The position numbers and the translations under genes are program-made. From NCBI GenBank assembly GCA_021783855.1, contig JAJXTL010000114.1:1-9567 (forward strand): DNA of 9,567 nt. Direction: 5' to 3'. This document shows, one piece after another, positions 1 to 6,172 of this stretch (its first letter is position 1; every line of letters starts with the position of its first letter). Below the pieces are notes generated by a model. The model saw nothing but the letters and a program-made list of their open reading frames with translations. It ran no database searches and was not told where the DNA came from. This DNA is from Pseudomonadota bacterium (GTDB taxonomy: Bacteria; Pseudomonadota; Gammaproteobacteria; Burkholderiales; Gallionellaceae).

Positions 1-2172
1 TCTGAATCCATGCTTCCAGAGATTTTTAGCTTCAAGTACGGTTTCAAAACCGATGGTGCGAACCGCATCGACATTTTGATTTCCGCTGATGATATAGCCG
101 GGCAGGGATATCGCATCCGTCGTCGATATAATCGCATTCTTTTTCTCTTCACCGAACAGGGAATTTCGCCAAATACCGTTCTCAAGGCGCCGCTCCGCCG
201 TTAACTCCATTGAATTAACGGTCTCCGGCAAGAGGCCGGGATTGTTGGTCGGCTTATTGTAAGGCGCCGGAAGTGCGGAAATCTGTAACGCCGTGAGCAC
301 TGTGCCGGCACTTGACTGGGGCGTCACGTTAGCGAAAAGTTCGCCAACCGTCGGAAAGCGCGTACCTGTTCCGAAAGAACTGCGCACGCCCCAGTTTTCC
401 GTTGCCTGATAGGAAAGCGCCAATTTAGGAGAAAAGGCGTTCATCGAACGATTCTGATATGTCACATTACCCGTAGCCGTCGTGTAATTGCTGCCATCGG
501 TGGCTTGCCAGCTTTCCATACGGCCGCCGCCAACCAGTTTCCATGCGGGGGCCATTTGCCACGCATCCTGAAGATACAAGGCCTGCGTCTGCGTTTGTCC
601 TTGTGAGTTGGCCGTCATTGCGTTTGCGGGACTTGAATTCCAATTAATACCTGAAACGAGACTGTCGGTCACCGATCGCAAAACGTACTGATCCGTATGA
701 TAACCATAGCTCAGTTGATGATTGCTCTTGAGATCACCACCTGGCCGAAAATCTCCCCGCAAATCAAGATTTTTCCATCCTGTTCCATCCCCTATGACAA
801 TCGTTCCTGCAGTGGCAAACGCGCTCGGGGTGGTTCCGGTATTGCCTGATGAAGAACGGACAATATCCGTACCTTCGTTAAACAGGCTGGCGTCGACTTC
901 CCAGTCGAACATGCCACCGGTGTCGGATTTAACCTTCAACCCGTTCTGATAATACTGACTGACTTGCGTGGAAGCAGACGGCGCTGTCACGGAATATTTC
1001 GCGCCATTGATGAGCACCGGCCCACCATAAACGGTTAAACCCGCTGCATTGGTCAGATAGCTGTTCACCATCTTATTGGAATTATTTTCCCATACCCCCA
1101 GCGTGTAGGTCGCGCTTATCGTCGGAGTAAAATCGTAAGCAACCTTGATCCTGGCATTGTCCTGAATGGAGTGGTCAATACCGATTGCGGAAGTCACGAG
1201 AGTAGCCGCATTCGCCGGACTGATGTATGAAAGCGCACCGGTAACAGGCACATAAGCCCCGGCAGAGGTCGCTTTGGCCGAAACCAGCGTGGCCCCAAAA
1301 GTCATCGGCTGCCCTGTGTTGTCAAGATGATCAAGGGCCATCAGGAAAGACAAATCGCCAACTCGGTCACCAGCGGAGACGGTTTCATGATTCCCGTAAT
1401 AATTGCTGTTTGTGCCGAACAGACTGTAATGCTGCTGCAGGTAATCCACTCCTCCTTGAAATTCGAGCTTATCGGGCATTTTTGTCGTTATATTGACGAT
1501 GCCTCCCGCCGAGTTGCCCGGATAAAGCGCTGAAAAAGGGCCATAGATGACGTCCACACGTTCAATCTCTGAAGGCGACACCATGCCCCAGCGCGGCGGG
1601 GTGCTATAACTATTATTGAGCAGATTCGAAAGCAGCATCCCATCCGCATATACGACAGTTTGAGCACTGGCAATTGAACTGTTCACCCGCATCACCAGGA
1701 TGCCGTTAATGTCGCCGATGTAGCGTTCACGAACATGAACGCTGGGCAGGTATTCCAGCACTTCACCCGTAGTCACGGCATTGATACTCTCACTGATCTG
1801 TTGGGCGGTTAGCGACTCGACGGTTGAGGTGTCAGTCACATGATCGGGAATATTCGGTTTGTCACTCACGTCAGAGGCAGCACCCTTGATCACCATCGGA
1901 GCCATTTGCACTGGCGTTTCCGCTTTCCCAGCCTCAATATTCTGCGCAGGCATCGCTGTCTTATCTTCCGCCCAAACCGCCTGCGAATTCAGCGCCAGCG
2001 CCACGACCATAACCAGCCGCTTGTCCGCCGTGTTTTGGCGGCCTGGCCAAAGCGCTATCAGTCGTGACTTGGACGCCACTTCTTCGCGTCTTGCTCCTAT
2101 ATTCAGTCGCCTCACCAGTTGTTTCATCAGCGGGTTTAAGATACGGTGAGGCTGGTTTTCCTGAACACGCAT
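1..2172 (-). CDS. TonB-dependent outer-membrane receptor (3' end outside window)
   Basis: An open frame of 724 codons runs to the left edge without a stop, so the last barrel strands are missing. Family role: TonB/ExbBD-energised uptake of a metal chelate, cobalamin or similar ligand across the outer membrane. The start at 2172 is supported by GGGAAG four bases upstream. The signal peptide has an unusually long N-region: the hydrophobic core MVVALAL is at residues 55-61, with likely cleavage after AVWA (68). No better internal start is visible; ATG at 2127 lacks a Shine-Dalgarno sequence. The plug domain covers roughly residues 95-235 and contains EIERVDVIYGP and SALYPGNSAGGIVNI, a classic plug signature. 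The rest is alternating aromatic/polar barrel sequence, including SPKLALSY and GTGTRFPTVGELF. The ligand cannot be read from the sequence. The Csp-like neighbour makes copper one candidate, but no copper-specific motif was recognised. Confidence 0.93.
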   Translation of the reverse strand, partial: MRVQENQPHRILNPLMKQLVRRLNIGARREEVASKSRLIALWPGRQNTADKRLVMVVALALNSQAVWAEDKTAMPAQNIEAGKAETPVQMAPMVIKGAASDVSDKPNIPDHVTDTSTVESLTAQQISESINAVTTGEVLEYLPSVHVRERYIGDINGILVMRVNSSIASAQTVVYADGMLLSNLLNNSYSTPPRWGMVSPSEIERVDVIYGPFSALYPGNSAGGIVNITTKMPDKLEFQGGVDYLQQHYSLFGTNSNYYGNHETVSAGDRVGDLSFLMALDHLDNTGQPMTFGATLVSAKATSAGAYVPVTGALSYISPANAATLVTSAIGIDHSIQDNARIKVAYDFTPTISATYTLGVWENNSNKMVNSYLTNAAGLTVYGGPVLINGAKYSVTAPSASTQVSQYYQNGLKVKSDTGGMFDWEVDASLFNEGTDIVRSSSGNTGTTPSAFATAGTIVIGDGTGWKNLDLRGDFRPGGDLKSNHQLSYGYHTDQYVLRSVTDSLVSGINWNSSPANAMTANSQGQTQTQALYLQDAWQMAPAWKLVGGGRMESWQATDGSNYTTATGNVTYQNRSMNAFSPKLALSYQATENWGVRSSFGTGTRFPTVGELFANVTPQSSAGTVLTALQISALPAPYNKPTNNPGLLPETVNSMELTAERRLENGIWRNSLFGEEKKNAIISTTDAISLPGYIISGNQNVDAVRTIGFETVLEAKNLWKHGFR

Positions 2173-2211
2173 ACGTCTTCCCTTTTTGACTGATTATTTT
2201 TAGAAGCGTGA

Positions 2212-2240
2212 ATTCTAGGGAGGAAAAACGGGTATGGGAA
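2212..2240 (-). promoter_or_regulatory. candidate sigma-70 promoter of the TonB receptor
   Basis: On the minus strand TTCCCA (2240-2235) and TAGAAT (2217-2212) are separated by 17 bases. The predicted transcript would start about 30 bases before the receptor ATG. The -35 matches the consensus at only four of six positions. The dyad cluster at 2241-2272 abuts the -35, which supports a regulated promoter. This is inference from spacing and consensus only. Confidence 0.35.
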
Positions 2241-2272
2241 TGTGACATATTGCCGCGCGACAATATGTCGCA
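2241..2272. promoter_or_regulatory. overlapping dyad-symmetric sites, candidate operator
   Basis: Two dyads overlap. GACATATTG (2244-2252) and CAATATGTC (2261-2269) form a perfect 9-bp inverted repeat with an 8-base spacer. It extends to 12-bp arms with one mismatch. Within it GCGACA-ATA-TGTCGC (2257-2271) is a compact 6-3-6 palindrome. In effect a half-site like G(T/C)GACA occurs twice directly, 15 bases apart, and once inverted. The location just upstream of the candidate -35 of the receptor fits a transcription-factor site. The regulator is unknown, and the arms do not resemble a Fur box or a CueR site. The DNA could also fold as a hairpin. Confidence 0.45.
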
Positions 2273-2280
2273 TCATCCCG

Positions 2281-2314
2281 GTGAGAGGTGAGAGGTGAGA
2301 GGTGAGAGGTGAGA
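2281..2314. repeat. 7-bp tandem repeat (GTGAGAG), 4.9 copies
   Basis: Four perfect copies of GTGAGAG are followed by GTGAGA, 34 bases in all, in the intergenic region between the copper-storage gene and the receptor. The array lies eight bases beyond the dyad cluster 2241-2272, about 110 to 140 bases upstream of the receptor ATG. A perfect heptamer array of this kind can change copy number by slipped-strand mispairing. Confidence 0.9.
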
Positions 2315-2344
2315 TGCGACGGTGCAATAACACCTACAGTCGCA
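2315..2344. repeat. imperfect inverted repeat TGCGAC...GTCGCA
   Basis: TGCGAC-GGTG-caataa-CACC-taca-GTCGCA forms a two-part stem (6 bp and 4 bp) with a one-sided 4-base bulge. It starts immediately after the heptamer array. The arms resemble the GCGACA half-sites at 2241-2272, so it may be a further regulator site. No T-run follows on either strand that would make it a good terminator. Confidence 0.3.
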
Positions 2345-2417
2345 GCTTTTAAATCAGAGGAACCAGGATATAAACCTGATGTTGGCTTCCCCGCCCGACG
2401 GCAGAGAAGTCATGAGG

Positions 2418-2441
2418 AAAAAATCAAAGGCAATGCATGCC
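2418..2441 (-). terminator. weak rho-independent terminator after the copper-storage gene
   Basis: On the minus strand, six bases after the stop codon, GGCA-tgcat-TGCC is followed by TTTGA and then six T (2423-2418). The stem is only 4 bp, so stability is marginal, but position and T-run fit. It would separate the copper gene from the receptor. Confidence 0.4.
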
Positions 2442-2446
2442 GATAC

Positions 2447-2911
2447 TCAGGCAGCGATGGCTTTACACTCCTTGTAGCAGGCAGCGCAGGCTTCACCGCA
2501 GGCTTTGCATTCAGGATGTTTATCGGTCTTCTTGCACTCATCCTCGCAGTCCTTACATACCTCCATGGCAACTTTGGCCAACTGAGGGAGAAACCTGGAT
2601 TCGGCTGCGGCCATCTGTTCCAGCGCGGTGCAAAGTGCCAATACCTGGCTGGAAGATTTGGCGCAGGCCGCCATCTCCTTGTCACCCTGACCCAGCAAGG
2701 TGATGCAATGTTGCAGGCAGATATTCGCCTTGAGCACGCAATCAGAAGCCGCCGCAAGCAACGCGTCATTGCGAGTCGAATGAGAGTGATGATGCGACAT
2801 ATCCATGCCCATAGGCATGTCCATTTTATCTTTTTCTGCGGCAAATGCACTGCCGGTAGTTGCTGCGGCCAAAATCCCGGCTGCGCCTAATAGTAATTCT
2901 CTGCGATTCAT
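2447..2911 (-). CDS. Tat-exported Csp1-like copper-storage protein, 13 cysteines
   Basis: This is a four-helix-bundle copper-binding protein (Csp/DUF326 family), 154 residues. Csp proteins store many Cu(I) ions through cysteine thiolates lining the helix bundle. I chose ATG 2911 because GGAG (2921-2918) is six bases upstream; ATG 2914 is three bases away and TTG 2923 overlaps the ribosome site. The N-terminus MNRRELLLGAAG resembles a twin-arginine signal, with likely cleavage near AFA-A (24/25). A Met/His-rich segment follows (residues 30-44, MDMPMGMDMSHHHSH), a plausible copper-collecting tail. Cysteines are at 58, 65, 69, 83, 94, 119, 122, 126, 135, 138, 142, 145 and 149: 13 in total, as I recall for characterised Csp1. 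The spacing (CxxCxxxC, CxxCxxxCxxCxxxC) fits helical faces rather than an iron-sulfur ferredoxin. Folded copper storage in the periplasm is inferred from the Tat-like signal. Confidence 0.88.
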   Translation of the reverse strand: MNRRELLLGAAGILAAATTGSAFAAEKDKMDMPMGMDMSHHHSHSTRNDALLAAASDCVLKANICLQHCITLLGQGDKEMAACAKSSSQVLALCTALEQMAAAESRFLPQLAKVAMEVCKDCEDECKKTDKHPECKACGEACAACYKECKAIAA

Positions 2912-2970
2912 CATCTTCTCCAAAATTAAATTATTTTAATGGTACAAAATATGCCGACTTCCCGTTCTCT

Positions 2971-3087
2971 ATGAAAGAGATTGGCACATCCTCTCTCAAG
3001 GATGCGCTTATTTCGCGGATGCCGGAGTTGCGGCAGTACCCCGAGAAGCTGTTCACCGTCACAGGCAAATACGCTGAGCGACATTGA
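2971..3087 (+). other. possible small ORF or gene remnant, 38 codons
   Basis: The plus strand between the copper gene and the 66-residue gene reads as a plausible peptide, with SLKDALISRMPELRQYP and KLFTVTGKYAERH before a TGA. No Shine-Dalgarno sequence precedes the ATG, and the frame stays open upstream to 2860 across the antisense of the copper gene. It could be a decayed fragment of a longer gene, since the composition looks coding, or chance. No family is recognised. Confidence 0.25.
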
Positions 3088-3109
3088 AACTCTCAACAAA
3101 CAGACACGA

Positions 3110-3310
3110 TCAGGAAGCTGTGTGCCAACTGCTTACGTGCGGCTCTGTTGCGGTATCCCGCGCCGTTCGGACAAAATCATCTCCAATCCCGTTCGGCGTG
3201 CTTAAACTTAACTGAGTTCCGTCCTGGATCAGCACATCATTTACAATATCATATTTTTCAGCCATCAGAATAAAATCGATCTCCTCAGGCTGGGTAAGAT
3301 AATGGCCCAT
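3110..3310 (-). CDS. hypothetical 66-residue protein
   Basis: I do not recognise this protein. A good ribosome site supports the start: AAGGA lies six bases before the ATG at 3310. The first ~45 residues are acidic and look like a folded small protein (MGHYLTQPEEIDFILMAEKY, then NDVLIQDGTQLSLSTPNG). The last ~20 (VRTARDTATEPHVSSWHTAS) look less protein-like and could be a frameshifted or truncated tail. There is no signal peptide, membrane segment or metal-binding motif. It lies 65 bases downstream of the HAD gene on the same strand, with an inverted repeat between them, and 198 bases upstream of the copper gene. Co-transcription with the HAD gene is possible but not shown. Confidence 0.6.
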   Translation of the reverse strand: MGHYLTQPEEIDFILMAEKYDIVNDVLIQDGTQLSLSTPNGIGDDFVRTARDTATEPHVSSWHTAS

Positions 3311-3342
3311 GACATTTCCTTTCTATAAAAAACGGATTGCAT

Positions 3343-3362
3343 CAGACAGCAATACCTGTCTG
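3343..3362 (-). repeat. inverted repeat between HAD gene and small gene (possible attenuator)
   Basis: CAGACAG (3343-3349) and CTGTCTG (3356-3362) form a perfect 7-bp stem with a 6-base loop, 13 bases after the HAD stop on the minus strand. A run of six T follows on that strand (3332-3327), but ten bases after the stem, which is too far for a textbook intrinsic terminator. It may partly terminate transcription before the 66-residue gene. Confidence 0.35.
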
Positions 3363-3375
3363 TCTGCCTGTCGGA

Positions 3376-4095
3376 TTAGTGCTGCTGTCCGATTTCGGCA
3401 GTCAAATCCAACGCATGCAGCAAACGGTCTATAAACTCCCCCGGAGATGTCGAGATAACTTCACCGGGCACACCGAACTTCTCTGTCAGACGAATATTGT
3501 CCTCAAAGCCATAAGACACCACAAAAGGATGCATTCCGGCGTTAATCGCAGCAAGATAGTCGCTGTATTCATCCCCGCAAGCATAGCCGCGCGCCGGATT
3601 GATGGCAAAAGATTGACGGGCACGTTGCAGATGCACCGTTTTATTCTCCCTTAAATGAATGCAGGCAAAGTAGTCGAATTCACCGACATCTATGCCGTGA
3701 CGATGAAAAAGGCGCTTCAAGGTTTCCTCCGGTGCATTCGTCACGTTGCGGGTAACCAGTCCCACCCTGATATCAGGGGCATCCAGCAACAAACGCAGCA
3801 ACGAGGCTATACCCGGATACAAACATGCCTCGTGACGGTATACCTCAGTCAGCGTCTCCAGCAGGCGTTTGCGGCTCTGTTTACCAAACTGTTGGCGCAA
3901 ATTTGCAGGAAACTCGCGAAGCCCACCGAGAAATTTGAACAGCTTCCTGCGCTTCTGAAAGCGATCGATGTCGCCGATATCCATCCCGTGTTGCATAAAT
4001 GCCATTTCAATGGCATGAAATGAGTCAATGGTCGTTCCATCGGCGTCAAAAATTATCAATCGTTCAATGTTTTCGTATCTGACCATACTTACCAT
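3376..4095 (-). CDS. HAD-superfamily hydrolase (phosphatase-like)
   Basis: This 239-residue cytoplasmic protein carries the haloacid-dehalogenase motifs. Motif I is FDADGTTID with nucleophile D17 and acid/base D19. Motif II is GLVTRN with T115. Motif III is probably K152. Motif IV is GDEYSDYLAAINAG with acidic residues D175 and D179. The region between motifs I and II (residues ~23-100) is a helical cap of the phosphoglycolate-phosphatase type. The family usually removes phosphate from small metabolites; the substrate cannot be told from sequence. The start is uncertain: ATG 4095 has no clear ribosome site, and ATG 4086 (GGTAAG upstream) would shorten the protein by three residues. It is divergent from the TrhA gene, with 208 bases between them. 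Confidence 0.85.
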   Translation of the reverse strand: MVSMVRYENIERLIIFDADGTTIDSFHAIEMAFMQHGMDIGDIDRFQKRRKLFKFLGGLREFPANLRQQFGKQSRKRLLETLTEVYRHEACLYPGIASLLRLLLDAPDIRVGLVTRNVTNAPEETLKRLFHRHGIDVGEFDYFACIHLRENKTVHLQRARQSFAINPARGYACGDEYSDYLAAINAGMHPFVVSYGFEDNIRLTEKFGVPGEVISTSPGEFIDRLLHALDLTAEIGQQH

Positions 4096-4217
4096 CGTAG
4101 GTCAGCCATATGACAGAAACATGAAAAATTAGCCAGATAACCAAAAATCCCACGAACCACTTTGCCTGATTGACTTGTTGCCACGAGCGATTTTCAACCC
4201 TGAGTCGGCGATTGAAC

Positions 4218-4246
4218 TTGTCATTTCATCTTCATCAACACAAAAT
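4218..4246 (+). promoter_or_regulatory. candidate promoter of the TrhA-family gene
   Basis: TTGTCA (4218-4223) and CAAAAT (4241-4246) are 17 bases apart. The predicted start would leave a leader of about 50 bases before the ATG at 4304. It lies in the 208-base divergent intergenic region; nothing else clear was found there. Consensus-based inference only. Confidence 0.35.
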
Positions 4247-4303
4247 AGAATCGTCTTGAGCGAGACATGACAGTCGTTTTGTCGAACCGGTTAAAAACAC
4301 CAA

Positions 4304-4918
4304 ATGGAACACGGCGAAAAGTTCAATACCTATAGTCATCTGATTGGCTCGTTGCTTGCCGTGGCAGGCGGCGTGGTTCTGATCGTGCAGGGCGCAGGAG
4401 ATGTCTGGAAGGTAGTCAGCTTTTCGATCTATGCGACCACACTGGTATTGATGTATAGCTCCTCCACGCTGTACCACAATGCCGGTCAGGGAAAGACCAA
4501 AAATTTCCTTCGTATGCTCGACCACAACGCCATTTACCTGCTGATCGCAGGCACCTACACCCCTTTCGTACTTGTCAGCCTGCGCGGCCCGTGGGGATGG
4601 ACGCTGTTCGGCGTGGTATGGGCGCTGGCGCTGATCGGGATACTGCAGGAAATCTGGCTGAAAAAGAAAACGCGGCTGGCATCACTCTTGATCTATATCG
4701 TCATGGGCTGGATCGTCGTAATTGCCATCGTACCTCTGGCAGGCATCCTCTCCTGGACGGGAATTGCGTGGATTGCGTCAGGCGGCATAGCCTACACCGT
4801 AGGAACCATTTTCTATCTTTATGACCACAGATTTGCTCACTGGCATGGCATCTGGCACCTTTTTGTCATGGCTGGCAGTGCACTGCATTATTTCGCTATC
4901 CTGATGTATGTTGCCTGA
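4304..4918 (+). CDS. trhA: TrhA / haemolysin III family membrane protein (PAQR superfamily)
   Basis: This 204-residue protein has about seven predicted membrane segments, the usual length and topology for TrhA (formerly YqfA or 'haemolysin III'). Family signatures are visible: the N-terminal EHGEKFNTYSHLIG; SSSTLYH with S54 and H58; LDHNAIYLLIAGTYTPF (residues 72-88); and HWHGIWHLFVMAGSALHY with H181 and H185. By analogy with adiponectin-receptor-type PAQR proteins, H58, H181 and H185 would bind a zinc ion at the membrane face. Bacterial members have been linked to membrane-lipid/fluidity homeostasis; the haemolysin name is historical. No clear Shine-Dalgarno sequence precedes the ATG. It stands alone on the plus strand and converges with the ATPase operon. 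Confidence 0.9.
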   Translation: MEHGEKFNTYSHLIGSLLAVAGGVVLIVQGAGDVWKVVSFSIYATTLVLMYSSSTLYHNAGQGKTKNFLRMLDHNAIYLLIAGTYTPFVLVSLRGPWGWTLFGVVWALALIGILQEIWLKKKTRLASLLIYIVMGWIVVIAIVPLAGILSWTGIAWIASGGIAYTVGTIFYLYDHRFAHWHGIWHLFVMAGSALHYFAILMYVA

Positions 4919-4953
4919 GCGCGATCACAAGCCGGTTTTGTCGCTCGGTCAGG
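4914..4953. terminator. stem-loop between convergent trhA and atpG
   Basis: CCTGA (4914-4918, including the trhA stop) pairs with TCAGG (4949-4953). Internal complementarity adds GAGCG/CGCTC and ACAA/TTGT around a GCCGG loop. It sits in the 57-base gap between two convergent genes, where a bidirectional terminator is expected. No strong T-run is present on either side. Confidence 0.35.
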
Positions 4954-4975
4954 TTGGCTACCCATCGGGAAATAT

Positions 4976-6172
4976 TTAGCCGCGACGTGGGTTACATTTA
5001 CCGTGAAAATCGCGAAGCGATTCGTTTGCTCCCTCTCCCTCCGGGAGATAACCAGCGACTTGCCCGCTAGCGGGCTTAGTCGAATGGCTACTGGCTTCAT
5101 CAGGGTTTGGGTGAGGGAACCGACCGGCGCAAGCGCTTTCACGCTCAGGTGTGGGGCTTGCGCCATGTCGGTTAGTAGATAGCAACTCATAGCCTGCGAT
5201 GACATCGAAGAGCTCCTCATCGATGACGGTCTGGCGCAGGCGGTGAAAGTCCTGATTAAGGTCTGCCAGCAGTTCATCGATATTTTTCTCGGCGCGGCGC
5301 ATGGCGGCCAGACGCGAAGCATTCTCGCTTGCCAGCGCTTCGGCACAAGCGCGAAACAAGGAAATAAACAGATATTCGCGTATCAGGGCTTGCAGCGTGG
5401 TCTCATTACCCCCCATCACCTCGGGCAGGTTTTTATCCGGCCAGGGCAGATGAGTCAGTGCGCGTCGCCACGCTACGTCCAGCGGCAGCAATCGCTGCAT
5501 GACAGGCTGATAGACCGAACCCGACATGGGGCGGTTGTGAAACAGATACACCTGCTCAACCTCGCCGTGCAGCGCTTCAATCTCGATGAGGACGCGACCG
5601 GTCAATTGCGTGATGGCGGCGATGGAATTCGGTACGGAAAAGCCGGCCAGCACCCGTAAACTGGCGTCGCTCAGGTGCCCCTGGATGCGCTCGCCGACCA
5701 CCAGAATGCGTTTGCTGCCCGCCATGCCGGCAAGCTCGTTCACAACAAAATCCGCCAGCACCTCGTTATATTGTCCGACCAGCCCCTGATCCGAGCCGAA
5801 CACCACCGCAGCTGTCGCATTAACGTCGAATTCGCGTAAGCGTTCAGGGATTGACAGTTTATTTTGTCGTTTGCTTCCTCTCCCGCTTGCGGGAGAGGAT
5901 TGAGGTGAGGGCACTCCTGTTCCCTCTCCCTCCGGAAGAGGGTTTGGGTGAGGGAAACGAACCTTGTGTGCCTGACCCAATGCGCCTGCACTCTGATGCA
6001 GGCAGGCAACCAGCCCCAGTTCCACGGTTCGATAATACTCATCCAGCGAGGACACCGCGCGCTCGTATTGCACGATGCTGGAGGCCGCCAGCGCCTTCAT
6101 AGTGCGCACCACCGAGCCGAGTTCGACTGCCCCCTCAATCTTGTGACGCAATCCTTCCGAAGTTTCGCTCAT
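4976..6172 (-). CDS. atpG: N-ATPase gamma subunit with palindromic-element insertions
   Basis: This is the central rotor shaft of the F1-like head. At 398 residues it is about 100 longer than usual gamma subunits. Conserved parts: N-terminal helix ([20 protein letters not shown], residues 9-28), Rossmann-like strand and loop ([15 protein letters not shown], 122-136), and the C-terminal helix ending [13 protein letters not shown] (319-331), where gamma normally stops. Two regions are foreign. Residues 72-102 come from a tandem palindromic element placed between the first helix and the Rossmann domain. Residues ~334-398 are a C-terminal extension made entirely of repeat elements. The frame is intact throughout. 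The ATG overlaps the atpA stop (ATGA), with no separate ribosome site, so translation is probably coupled. In solved F1 structures the gamma C-terminus ends inside the alpha3beta3 collar, so the extension must be accommodated at the top of the head or be removed (inference). Confidence 0.93.
   Translation of the reverse strand: MSETSEGLRHKIEGAVELGSVVRTMKALAASSIVQYERAVSSLDEYYRTVELGLVACLHQSAGALGQAHKVRFPHPNPLPEGEGTGVPSPQSSPASGRGSKRQNKLSIPERLREFDVNATAAVVFGSDQGLVGQYNEVLADFVVNELAGMAGSKRILVVGERIQGHLSDASLRVLAGFSVPNSIAAITQLTGRVLIEIEALHGEVEQVYLFHNRPMSGSVYQPVMQRLLPLDVAWRRALTHLPWPDKNLPEVMGGNETTLQALIREYLFISLFRACAEALASENASRLAAMRRAEKNIDELLADLNQDFHRLRQTVIDEELFDVIAGYELLSTNRHGASPTPERESACAGRFPHPNPDEASSHSTKPASGQVAGYLPEGEGANESLRDFHGKCNPRRG
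5023..5122 (-). repeat. PHPNP-type palindromic element with a nested insert (gamma C-terminus)
   Basis: On the coding strand the element runs from the 5' side CGGTTCCCTCACCCAAACCC to CTCCCGGAGGGAGAGGGAGC followed by AAACG. Ends of the CGTTT...AAACG type (one end varied to CGGTT here) and CCCTC/GAGGG arms mark it as a palindromic repeat. It encodes RFPHPNP then LPEGEGANE, with 18 extra codons in the middle (5048-5101). A degenerate tail, aligning with AATC.CT.C..GA.TTT.ACG.TAA, continues to about 4990 and is shared with the atpB copy. Confidence 0.85.
5048..5101. repeat. 54-bp palindromic insert inside the repeat element
   Basis: A perfect 14-bp palindrome GCCCGCTAGCGGGC (5062-5075) is flanked by CGACT (5056-5060) and AGTCG (5078-5082). 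CCAG (5052-5055) and CTGG (5091-5094) form a further outer arm with an 8-base bulge. The 54 bases split the peptide cleanly between PHPNP and LPEGEG, adding [18 protein letters not shown] to gamma (residues 358-375). The borders come from comparison with the uninterrupted copy at 5922-5954. Confidence 0.8.
5119..5172. repeat. second palindromic element abutting the first in atpG
   Basis: ACCGAC-C-GGCGCAAGC (5119-5134) pairs with GCTTGCGCC-AT-GTCGGT (5156-5172): a 9-bp perfect stem plus a 6-bp outer stem separated by a small asymmetric bulge, with a 21-base loop. It lies exactly where gamma's conserved C-terminus ends and encodes about [18 protein letters not shown]. It shares four bases (5119-5122) with the PHPNP element next to it. 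Confidence 0.75.
5868..5959 (-). repeat. tandem pair of palindromic elements within atpG
   Basis: The unit is bounded by CGTTT (5868-5872) and AAACG (5955-5959). Plus-strand 5922-5954 is one copy (CCCTCTCCCTCCGGAAGAGG... to GTGAGGG), read as [11 protein letters not shown]. Plus-strand 5877-5911 is a second copy; its CCTCTCCCGC-TT-GCGGGAGAGG (5877-5898) is a perfect 10-bp hairpin, read in another frame as [12 protein letters not shown]. Together they encode gamma residues 72-102. Confidence 0.88.

Noticed and set aside
2173..2240. Fur box upstream of the receptor
   Set aside because: AAAAATAATCAGTC has some AT-rich resemblance but no convincing match to the 19-bp inverted Fur consensus.
2465..2740. 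Ferredoxin reading of the Cys-rich protein
   Set aside because: Cysteine spacing does not form two CxxCxxCxxxC(P) clusters, and the long helical segments with a Tat-like signal fit the Csp family better.
2309..2890. 193-codon open frame on the plus strand
   Set aside because: It is antisense to the copper-storage gene over most of its length. The minus-strand product has a signal peptide, a ribosome site and ordered cysteines, while the plus-strand translation resembles no protein.
2915..2923. Start of the copper-storage gene at TTG 2923
   Set aside because: GGAG at 2921-2918 overlaps this codon and is correctly spaced for ATG 2911, which also places the twin-arginine motif at the N-terminus.
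4888..5346. Alternative minus-strand frame over the end of atpG
   Set aside because: The conserved gamma helix is in the 4976-6172 frame; this frame translates the repeat and flank out of phase and has no ribosome site.
5030..5954. CRISPR array from the repeated CCCTCTCCC motifs
   Set aside because: Copies are few, unevenly spaced, internally palindromic and inside reading frames, with no uniform spacers and no cas genes.
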